Shown: one piece after another, positions 1 to 5,697 of the stretch
How the letters are laid out: every line of letters starts with the position of its first letter
Numbering within the stretch: the stretch's first letter is position 1
From: an uncultured Acetobacteraceae bacterium
GTDB taxonomy: Bacteria > Pseudomonadota > Alphaproteobacteria > Acetobacterales > Acetobacteraceae
Direction: 5' to 3'
NCBI GenBank assembly: GCA_903839965.1
Contig: CAIMEK010000156.1
Span: forward strand, 1 to 12,117
DNA: 12,117 nt
Program-made: the position numbers and the translations under genes
Notes under the pieces: model-generated
What the model saw: only the letters and a program-made list of their open reading frames with translations
The model's database searches: none
Told to the model about the DNA's origin: nothing

Positions 1-22
1 CAGCGGCCAGCGCGGCGATGTT

Positions 23-56
23 GGGTAGGGTTGGGTTGCAACACGCAACTCTACCC
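23..56. repeat. Imperfect hairpin near left edge
   Basis: GGGTAG (23-28) pairs with CTACCC (51-56) and GTTG (30-33) with CAAC (46-49), with one G/T opposition between them and a 12-nt loop that itself contains GTTGCAAC. No T-tract follows on either side, so it does not look like an intrinsic terminator. It may belong to a mobile-element end or to a gene that lies outside the window. Function unknown. Confidence 0.4.
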
Positions 57-205
57 CGAGGACCACCGCCATGTGCCCTGGCGAGCTAGGCCGTCTTTGA
101 CGAGACGCGCCGCATAGAGCTCGACGAGCTGTCCGTGGGGCCACGCTTCAGGCGCCGGAACAGTCGGCTCCGGTCCAAGTATTCTGCCGCAACCATCATC
201 CCGTT

Positions 206-225
206 CTCCGCTGTTGAGAGCGGAG
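206..225. repeat. 7-bp stem hairpin
   Basis: CTCCGCT (206-212), a 6-nt loop, and AGCGGAG (219-225) form a perfect stem. It lies just left of the longer inverted repeat at 236-304 and has no T-tract. It is probably part of the same mobile-element scar; this is inference. Confidence 0.35.
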
Positions 226-235
226 GCACAGGACA

Positions 236-304
236 GACTATGCCGAGCCGATCATATACCAATCACGACGAATCCTGGGGGAAACGAGCCCACTCGGCAT
301 AGTC
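236..304. repeat. 12-bp perfect inverted repeat flanking 45 bp
   Basis: GACTATGCCGAG (236-247) is exactly repeated in reverse complement as CTCGGCATAGTC (293-304). The 45 bp between them are non-coding and less GC-rich than the surroundings. It lies immediately left of the IS66 transposase fragment. The arrangement looks like mobile-element ends or a recombinase site. I could not assign a family, and I saw no flanking direct repeats that would mark a clean insertion. Confidence 0.45.
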
Positions 305-319
305 CGGCGGGCGGCATAA

Positions 320-421
320 ACGGCCAAGCTGAACGACCTCGATCCGCGCGCCTGGCTCGCCAATGTGCTCGGCAGAATCGGCGTTCATTCCGCCACTCGC
401 CAGATGCGCACAGCCGGATGA
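320..421 (+). pseudogene. IS66-family transposase C-terminal remnant
   Basis: The frame beginning at 320 reads TAKLNDLDPRAWLANVLGRI and continues for 13 residues to a TGA at 419-421. This matches the well-known C-terminal block of IS66 TnpC transposases (typically TAKLNDVDPQAWLADVLARI, then an aromatic-rich end). Immediately upstream in the same frame is a TAA stop at 317-319, and the usual preceding block (GGERAAAxYxLI) survives only as a garbled RAA. The family's final LLPWxW end is also missing. Only about 33 of the usual ~500 codons remain, so it is a dead scar. It shows that the left part of the window was hit by an IS66 element and later eroded. Confidence 0.7.
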
Positions 422-481
422 TCGCTGTCATCCCGCAGTCAGGGGCCAGGCACTTCGCGCGGCACGGCCGGCTGCGCATCC

Positions 482-820
482 TTGCCTTATACCTTCGCCC
501 ACATGCTGGCGTCGTGGGGCAGCCCGGGCCATCACGACCGGCAGATCACTCCGGTAATGCAACGTTTTATCGACCTGATGTATGGCAGCGCGTCCGGGAT
601 GCAATGGTGTTCATGGCTCCCCTGGCCCGCAACTTCCGGCGACCGCGCGCCGCCCTTGGTTGTCGGATCGTTCATTGCCGGGACAGCCGCGCTTTGGTAT
701 GCCTTCATCGTCAAGCGCCCCGTGAGCCGGATCGGGCCGGAGCGCATGGCACAGCCGGAGCCGGTGCAGCCAGCGGTGCCAGGGCTGGATCCCATGTACC
801 GTCGAGGCGGGGAGATATGA
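482..820 (+). pseudogene. Possible permease C-terminal remnant overlapping the dehydratase start
   Basis: An open frame starts at TTG 482 (first ATG at 503) and ends at TGA 818-820, overlapping the start of the dehydratase large subunit. It would encode up to 112 residues. Around residues 57-77 is one convincing hydrophobic helix (APPLVVGSFIAGTAALWYAF) followed by a positive stretch (VKRPVSR) and a Pro/Glu-rich hydrophilic tail. That layout fits the last membrane segment and cytoplasmic end of a permease. The first half is not recognisable, I see no convincing ribosome binding site, and the frame is continuous with the IS66 remnant frame apart from its stop. My reading is the 3' end of a transporter gene truncated by the IS66-related event. 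It could also be a spurious frame. Confidence 0.3.
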
Positions 821-2088
821 TGGGCAAGACCATTGTCGAGAAGATCCTGGGCCGCGCCGCAGGGGGAGAGGACCTTGCCCCGGGCGATATCGCCGTAGTG
901 GACATCGATCTGACGGTCCTGATCGATACCGATTTTTTTCCCTCGAACTGGCGGAATGTCACCAAGGTTGCCAATCCGGACAAGGTCGTCGTCGTATACG
1001 ACCACAGGATGCCGGCTCCGGACCGCGAGACCGCGGAAGCCCATGTCGCGGGACGAAATTTTGTCAGGCGGTTCGGCATCAAACGCATGCATGACGTCGG
1101 CCGGGACCAGGGCATCAGCCATGTCGTGGTCGCCGACAATGCCTACGCCCTTCCCGGAACGATCATGGTCTGCGAGGACTCGCATACCTGCAGCGCCGGG
1201 GCTTTCAACTGCGCCGGGCGGGGCATCGGCGGCCCGGACATGATCTATTGCATCACCACCGGCAAGACCTGGTTCCGCGTCGGCGAAACGATCCGCTACG
1301 ATCTCACGGGCAGGCTGCGGCCCGCCGTTTCGACCAAGGACGTGTTCCTGCATATGGCGGGCCGGTTCGGCGATCACACCAACCAGAACCTCGAATTCGG
1401 CGGCGGCGGGCTGAGGCATCTCGGCATGGATGCCCGGCGTACGCTGACCACCATGGCTGCCGAACTGAGTGCGGAGTTCGCCATCTTCGATCCCGACGAC
1501 GTCCTGCTCGATTATGTGCGGCAGCGGAATCCGACGGCTGTCTTCGAGCCCGTCTACCCCGATGCCGATGCCGGCTACCTGGAACGTCGCGGCATCGCGC
1601 TCGGGGAAATCGAGCCCATGCTGGCGCTGCCGGATGCGATGGTGAACAACACGATTCCCCTTGGGGAGGCGGCACGCGAGCAGATTCAGCAGGCTTTCAT
1701 CGGCTCCTGTGCGAACGGAACCCTGGACGATCTGGCGGTGGCGGCGAAAGTCGTGGGCGGGCGGAGGATCGCCTCCGGCGTGCGGCTGATCGTGACACCC
1801 GGGTCGGAGAGGATCCATCGGGAGGCGCTCAAGGCCGGCTACGTTTCCGCGCTGATGGAGGCCGGGGCGATCGTCACCAACGCCACCTGCGGGGCCTGCG
1901 CCGGCGGCCATCTCGGGGTGCTGGGGCCCAACGAGACCTGCATCACGTCGAGCACCCGCAACTACAAGGGCCGCATGGGCGATCCAAGCGCACGCATTTT
2001 CATGGCGTCGACGGCCACCGTGGCGGCCTCCGCCGTGACCGGTGTCATCACGCATCCCGGTGAATTCCTGAGCGAGGTCGTCGCATGA
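820..2088 (+). CDS. Isopropylmalate dehydratase-like large subunit (aconitase superfamily)
   Basis: The 422-residue product is the catalytic subunit of a [4Fe-4S] hydro-lyase that isomerises hydroxy-di/tricarboxylates by dehydration and rehydration; it acts in the cytosol with the small subunit encoded next. Visible family marks are the DH motif (VVVYDHRMPAPD), a variant DSHT motif (CEDSHTCSAGAF), and the three cluster ligands Cys297 (GSCANG), Cys357 and Cys360 (CGAC). Length fits the short LeuC2/HacA-like class (~420) rather than E. coli-type LeuC (~466). ATG 820 has GGAG at 811-814 (spacing 5); ATG 817, one codon earlier, is also possible. The long open frame upstream, back to 214, shows no family similarity. 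Substrate is uncertain: isopropylmalate, citramalate/citraconate, dimethylmaleate or homologues all use this fold. The neighbouring CoA and transport genes favour a catabolic role over leucine synthesis. Confidence 0.88.
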   Translation: MGKTIVEKILGRAAGGEDLAPGDIAVVDIDLTVLIDTDFFPSNWRNVTKVANPDKVVVVYDHRMPAPDRETAEAHVAGRNFVRRFGIKRMHDVGRDQGISHVVVADNAYALPGTIMVCEDSHTCSAGAFNCAGRGIGGPDMIYCITTGKTWFRVGETIRYDLTGRLRPAVSTKDVFLHMAGRFGDHTNQNLEFGGGGLRHLGMDARRTLTTMAAELSAEFAIFDPDDVLLDYVRQRNPTAVFEPVYPDADAGYLERRGIALGEIEPMLALPDAMVNNTIPLGEAAREQIQQAFIGSCANGTLDDLAVAAKVVGGRRIASGVRLIVTPGSERIHREALKAGYVSALMEAGAIVTNATCGACAGGHLGVLGPNETCITSSTRNYKGRMGDPSARIFMASTATVAASAVTGVITHPGEFLSEVVA

Positions 2089-2588
2089 TTGCCGGTCGGG
2101 TCTGGAAGTTCGGCGACAACATCAGCACGGACCTGATGTTGCCGCGGCCCTTCATGCTGCGACCGCCGGAAGAGCAGAAGCTCGCGGTGTTCGCCGCGAC
2201 CCGGCCGGACTGGGTCGCACAGGTGCGCTCCGGCGACATCATGGTGGCGGGCCGGAATTTCGGCACGGGCTCCGCCCGCCCCGCGGCGCGGTCGCTTCGC
2301 AACCTCGGCCTCGGTGGCCTCCTCGCCGAGTCGATCAATGGGCTGTTTCTCCGCAATTGCGTGAACTTTGGCTTCCTTGCCATGGAATGCCCGGGCGTTT
2401 CCGAGGCCTTCGAGGAGGGGCAGTCCGCGGAGGTCTTCCTTGACGATTTCACCGTGCTCAACCGGGAAACCGGCGTGCGGCTCAAGGGTGTCCCGATCCC
2501 GGGGGCGCTCCTGGAGTTGATGCAGGGCGGGGGAGTTTTCCCGATCCTCGAAGCGAGGGGATTGATCGAGCCGCTCCCGCCGCACTGA
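2085..2588 (+). CDS. Isopropylmalate dehydratase-like small subunit (swivel domain)
   Basis: The 167-residue product is the partner that closes over the active site of the large subunit. Its ATG overlaps the previous stop (ATGA 2085-2088), so the two are translationally coupled and made in equal amounts. The start GRVWKFGDNISTD matches the family's GDNIxTD, and residues 56-68 (GRNFGTGSARPAA) are the substrate-binding loop. In aconitase and LeuD this loop is typically GSSREHA; here Ser63 and Arg65 are kept but the second Ser is Ala64 and Glu is Pro66. SINGLFLRNCVNFG (83-96) matches the family's IFFRNxxNxG. The altered loop suggests a substrate other than isopropylmalate; this is inference. Length is normal for the short LeuD2 type. 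Confidence 0.87.
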   Translation: MIAGRVWKFGDNISTDLMLPRPFMLRPPEEQKLAVFAATRPDWVAQVRSGDIMVAGRNFGTGSARPAARSLRNLGLGGLLAESINGLFLRNCVNFGFLAMECPGVSEAFEEGQSAEVFLDDFTVLNRETGVRLKGVPIPGALLELMQGGGVFPILEARGLIEPLPPH

Positions 2589-2703
2589 CGAGAATCCCTG
2601 CAACGGCCGGTGGCGTGACGCGGCCCGACACCGCCCCGATCGGCTGCCCGCTGAGCCGAACGTCGCGCTCATCGAGTACTGTTTGATTCTTCCTTCGCCG
2701 TGT

Positions 2704-2746
2704 CATACCGGCAGCCCTTCGGGTTCACCGGTATGTTTCATGTTTT
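2704..2746 (+). terminator. Terminator after the dehydratase genes
   Basis: CATACCGG (2704-2711) pairs with CCGGTATG (2728-2735), and an inner CCC-TTC-GGG (2715-2723) extends the stem past a small internal loop. TTTCATGTTTT follows at 2736-2746. It lies 115 bp beyond the small-subunit stop. The T-tract is interrupted, so moderate strength is expected. The 2589-2703 stretch before it holds nothing I can recognise. Confidence 0.6.
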
Positions 2747-2776
2747 GGGCGCGGCCGCCCCACCAACCCCGCGCGC

Positions 2777-2829
2777 GATACCACCGGCCCGCCTCGATGG
2801 ACGAGTCATCGAGGCGGGCCGGTGGTATC
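2777..2829. terminator. Perfect 23-bp hairpin between convergent genes
   Basis: Arms at 2777-2799 and 2807-2829 are exact reverse complements over 23 bp, with the 7-nt loop GACGAGT. The right arm overlaps the stop codon of the dehydrogenase gene (TGA on the minus strand, 2828-2830). No T-tract follows in either direction. A transcription or RNA-stability barrier between convergent operons is the likely role. The stem is longer than ordinary bacterial terminators. Confidence 0.65.
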
Positions 2830-3949
2830 AGTTCCCGATTGCTTCGAGCGCCGACAGAACCGCGTCGCCCATCTCCCGGGTCGAAACCGGCTTGACGCCC
2901 GGCTCGGCGATATCGGCCGTGCGCACGCCACCGGCCAGGACCTGCCCCACGGCACGCTCCAGCAGCGCCGCATCCTCCGGCCGCTTCAGCGTCAGGCGGA
3001 GAAGCATAGCGACGCTGAGGATCGAGGCGAGCGGATTTGCGATGTCCTTGCCGGCGATGTCGGGCGCACAGCCGTGGACAGGTTCATAAAGCGCCTTTGA
3101 CCGGCCTGCCGCATTCGCCGCGCCCAACGATGCGGATGGCAGCATGCCAAGCGAACCGGACACCATCGCGGCGCAATCGGAGAGGATGTCACCGAAGATG
3201 TTGCTGGTGACAACGACATCGAACTGCGCAGGAGCACGCACGATCTGCATGGCGCAGTTGTCGACATACATGTGGCTCAGTTCGATGTCGGGGAATTCGG
3301 CGTCGTGCAGGGCCTGGACTTCCTCGCGCCAGAGGGCGCTGGTTTCGAGCACGTTTGCCTTGTCGACCGAGCAGACCATTCGGCGACGGCCCCTGGCCAG
3401 TTCGAAGGCCATGCGGGCGATGTCGCGGATTTCGTTGGTGGTGTAGGTCTCGGTGTTGAACCCGCGCCGTTGGCCGTCGGGGAGGGTTTCGATCCCACGC
3501 GGGCGGCCGAAATAGATGCCGTGCGTCAGTTCACGCACGATAATGAAATCCAGCCCGTTCAGCACACGGGCCTTCAGCGGCGATGTCTCCGCGAGAGCCG
3601 GCCACGCGAAGATCGGCCGCAGATTGGCGAACAGGTTGAACCCCCGACGCAGCGACAGCAAGCCGCCGGCCTGGCGCACGTCCTGGGGTACGTTCCCAAT
3701 TCCGGGCCCCCCCTCCGCGCCGAACAGGATCGCATCCGATGCATCAACCGCCTCGCGGGTGTCGGGAGGAATGAGGTGTCCGGTTGCCTCGTACGCGTCG
3801 GCCCCGAATTCGGCATCGCGGAGGATGAGGGGGATGCTCCGCTTCGCGGCGAACCAGCAAAGGATCCTTCGCCCCTCCGCGGTCACCTCCGGTCCGATGC
3901 CCTCGCCGCCAATCACCGCAATCGTCACCGCGGCTGTCGAATTACTCAT
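2828..3949 (-). CDS. 3-isopropylmalate dehydrogenase-like beta-decarboxylating dehydrogenase
   Basis: The 373-residue cytosolic enzyme oxidises and decarboxylates a 2-alkyl-3-hydroxy dicarboxylate to a 2-oxo acid using NAD+ and Mg2+/Mn2+. Active-site residues are in place: substrate arginines in LLSLRRGFNLFANLRP (97-112) and Arg139, Tyr146 (HGIYFG), Lys197 (VDKANV), and metal aspartates Asp230, Asp254 and Asp258 (SNIFGDILSD). Asp297 in EPVHGCAPDIAG is the residue that selects NAD+ over NADP+ in this family. One oddity is GGEGIGPEV at 14-22, where the family usually has GDGIGPEV. ATG 3949 is chosen because the family similarity starts there and AGAGG/GGAG lie just upstream; the open frame continues far upstream without similarity. 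LeuB, 3-methylmalate, tartrate and homoisocitrate enzymes share this fold. The gene converges on the dehydratase genes and has one copy of the 40-bp repeat upstream. Confidence 0.87.
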   Translation of the reverse strand: MSNSTAAVTIAVIGGEGIGPEVTAEGRRILCWFAAKRSIPLILRDAEFGADAYEATGHLIPPDTREAVDASDAILFGAEGGPGIGNVPQDVRQAGGLLSLRRGFNLFANLRPIFAWPALAETSPLKARVLNGLDFIIVRELTHGIYFGRPRGIETLPDGQRRGFNTETYTTNEIRDIARMAFELARGRRRMVCSVDKANVLETSALWREEVQALHDAEFPDIELSHMYVDNCAMQIVRAPAQFDVVVTSNIFGDILSDCAAMVSGSLGMLPSASLGAANAAGRSKALYEPVHGCAPDIAGKDIANPLASILSVAMLLRLTLKRPEDAALLERAVGQVLAGGVRTADIAEPGVKPVSTREMGDAVLSALEAIGN

Positions 3950-4097
3950 GCCTCTGCTCCGTCGAAAAAGTTTCGATGCGCATGGCCATGCGCCCGAACG
4001 GCCGTGCCCTACAGTATCGCAAAGCGCATCATACGTCTCGAAAGACTGCCCGATCGCCGGGGTCGGCACCGATTGTATGGCGCGGGGCGCTCCGGAA

Positions 4098-4137
4098 CAA
4101 TGTCGGTTGGGCAGCGAGCCATCGTGTTTCACGATGG
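4098..4137. promoter_or_regulatory. Probable LysR-type operator, copy 1
   Basis: A perfect 19-bp palindrome CCATCGTG-TTT-CACGATGG lies at 4119-4137 and contains the T-N11-A form typical of LysR-type sites. Together with 21 bp to its left it is repeated at 7136-7175 (32/40 identical). It abuts the regulator's stop codon (4138-4140) and lies about 160-190 bp upstream of the dehydrogenase start. It therefore probably controls that gene, which is transcribed leftward. A terminator role for the regulator gene is less likely, because there is no T-tract and the flank is conserved in the second copy. Confidence 0.6.
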
Positions 4138-5034
4138 TTATGAGGTTCGGGCCCGAAGATCGTCCACGAGCAAACGGGCGGCTTGGGGCAGGGCCGCATA
4201 GGCCCGCATTCCCAGGACGAGGGACCGCTGCGCCCACGGTTCCATCAGCGGAACGCTGACGAGGCGTCCATGGCTCATGCGGTTGCTCATGACCTCCAGA
4301 GGCGCGACTGCAACCCCAAGCCTCGCCTCGACCAGACGGGACATCGCGTCGAAGCCGTTGACCCTGACGCGCACGTTGAGCTGCCGCCCCAGGGCGGCAG
4401 CCGCCCTGATGCACAAGGTATCGATCGACGTGCCCTTCTCGAGACACACGAATTCGTACTCGATCAGATCGGCGAAGCGGACACTTTCGTACCTGGCCAG
4501 CGGGTGATCCGCCGTCATGAGCGCGGCCAGATGATCATCCCGATACGGAATGATTTGCAGTTCCGGGGTACGCAAAACCTCGCCGAATATGCCGATGTCC
4601 GCGCGGTTCTCTGAGACCGCCTGGATGATGTCCGCGCTGCTGCTTTCCTGCAGATCAACCTTCACTCCCGGATGGGCGAGCAGGAACGCGCTGAGGTCGT
4701 TCGCGAGCGTCTCCAGGATGGCGGACCGGTTGGCAAAGAGGCGGATGTGGCCGCGGGTGCCGTGGCGGTAACCGGTCATCTCCATTTCGAGCTGAAACAG
4801 GTGCCCCAGCACAGCGCGCGCATGGTCAAGCAGCGCAAAGCCGGCAGGTGTCGGGTCCAGTCCCTTGGAATGGCGAAGGAACAGTTCGACATGAAGGACC
4901 TTTTCCAGGTCCGAAATGCGTCGGCTTACGGCCGAAGCGGCAATGTTACTTTTCTCGGCGGCCTTTGCGATGCTTTTTTCTTCCATAACCGTGACGAACA
5001 ATTGCAGCGTCAAATTGTCGATGTGGATGTTCAT
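4138..5034 (-). CDS. LysR-type transcriptional regulator
   Basis: The 298-residue DNA-binding regulator has a winged helix-turn-helix at about residues 7-65; the helix region is EEKSIAKAAEKSNIAASAVS, followed by RRISDLEKVLHVELFLR and the usual TPAG. A periplasmic-binding-type effector domain (about 95-295) follows. It includes RADIGIFGE and LIEYEFVCLEKGTSIDTL, the usual co-inducer pocket region. Length and start (MNIHIDNLTLQLF) match the family; ATG 5034 is preferred over an upstream in-frame ATG (5106) because the extra 24 residues look non-coding. It lies in line with the thiolase/DUF35 genes rather than divergent from them, with 214 bp of its own upstream DNA. It probably responds to the imported acid or a CoA intermediate and binds the two 40-bp repeats; the target assignment is inference. 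Confidence 0.9.
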   Translation of the reverse strand: MNIHIDNLTLQLFVTVMEEKSIAKAAEKSNIAASAVSRRISDLEKVLHVELFLRHSKGLDPTPAGFALLDHARAVLGHLFQLEMEMTGYRHGTRGHIRLFANRSAILETLANDLSAFLLAHPGVKVDLQESSSADIIQAVSENRADIGIFGEVLRTPELQIIPYRDDHLAALMTADHPLARYESVRFADLIEYEFVCLEKGTSIDTLCIRAAAALGRQLNVRVRVNGFDAMSRLVEARLGVAVAPLEVMSNRMSHGRLVSVPLMEPWAQRSLVLGMRAYAALPQAARLLVDDLRARTS

Positions 5035-5176
5035 CAGCGTTAACCCCGCAGCACAAAGCACCCCTCGCCCGCTGAGCCGGCCGGCCCGACGCTGGCAAGG
5101 TCGCATTATGCCACAAGTTGCTTGCCGTTGACCTACCCTGCCCGCCGGCGCCAGGCACGGCCATGCGAGGGAAGAT

Positions 5177-5214
5177 CCGGCAAGCGCCGGCCGACTGCAA
5201 GTGCGGTCGGCCGG
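5177..5214 (-). terminator. GC-rich hairpins after the DUF35 gene
   Basis: CCGGCCGAC (5187-5195) pairs with GTCGGCCGG (5206-5214), with a further GCA/TGC inside the loop. A second, mutually exclusive hairpin CCGGC-AAGC-GCCGG sits at 5177-5190. They lie about 35 bp past the DUF35 stop in the leftward direction. No T-tract is present, so a factor-dependent stop or mRNA 3'-end stabiliser is more likely than a strong intrinsic terminator. The rest of 5035-5248 should contain the regulator's promoter; I see no clear box. Confidence 0.45.
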
Positions 5215-5248
5215 TGGGCTAATCGAAAACCGTTAGCTGGACGGAAAC

Positions 5249-5686
5249 CTAGGGCGTTTTGCCGGCGCTGGCCGCATCCAAAGTAAATCTGGGCAGTACA
5301 GTGCCATCCGGCATTGTGCTGTAGACCATCCGAACCGGTGCGCCTATCCAACTCTGGGCAGGGGTTTCCCCTTCAAGGTTCGAGGCCATGAAAGGCCCTT
5401 CGGCCAGCTTGACGGCCACTACATTATACGGTTCCGGATAGGCAGCGAGATAGGTGCGGTGGTACACGACCCAGGAAACGATCGTGCCGCGCCCGGAAAT
5501 CGGCTGCCACTCCAGATTGGACGACAGGCAATGCGGGCACACTGGCCCAGGTGGGTATTGCATCTCGCCGCAGTCCAGGCAGCGCTGCAACCGCATGGTA
5601 CCTTCGCGGATGCTCGCCCACATCGGACCATCATACAGCCCCATGACGGCTGGAGGAGTGCGGACCGCTTCGACAACGTCAGTCAT
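5249..5686 (-). CDS. DUF35 zinc-ribbon/OB-fold protein, thiolase-fold partner
   Basis: The 145-residue product has an N-terminal helical lead (residues 14-35), a rubredoxin-like zinc ribbon with Cys36-X2-Cys39-X10-Cys50-X2-Cys53, and an OB-fold (about 60-135; ISGRGTIVSWVVYHRTYLAAYPEPYNVVAVKL). This is the DUF35 family, whose members form complexes with thiolase-fold or SCP2-like proteins and help bind the acyl-CoA, as in the ChsH2-Ltp2 steroid aldolase. The gene starts 11 bp after the thiolase-fold gene, and its ribosome site TAGGAG overlaps that gene's stop codon, so the two products are made together. DUF35 proteins have little enzymatic activity alone; the role here is as obligatory partner of the neighbour, by family analogy. 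Confidence 0.88.
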   Translation of the reverse strand: MTDVVEAVRTPPAVMGLYDGPMWASIREGTMRLQRCLDCGEMQYPPGPVCPHCLSSNLEWQPISGRGTIVSWVVYHRTYLAAYPEPYNVVAVKLAEGPFMASNLEGETPAQSWIGAPVRMVYSTMPDGTVLPRFTLDAASAGKTP

Positions 5687-5697
5687 AGTACGGTCTC

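Noticed and set aside
214..816. N-terminal extension of the dehydratase large subunit back to 214
   Set aside because: The extra ~200 residues are Arg/Ala-rich without similarity, include the IS66 scar in another frame, and family proteins start at the MGKT segment.
532..2055. A 507-codon minus-strand open frame opposite the dehydratase large subunit
   Set aside because: Composition is low-complexity and lacks any family similarity, while the plus strand carries the complete aconitase-type motifs.
3950..4447. N-terminal extension of the dehydrogenase gene to 4447
   Set aside because: It would overlap the regulator gene on the same strand and the operator; family similarity begins at 3949 with a ribosome site just upstream.
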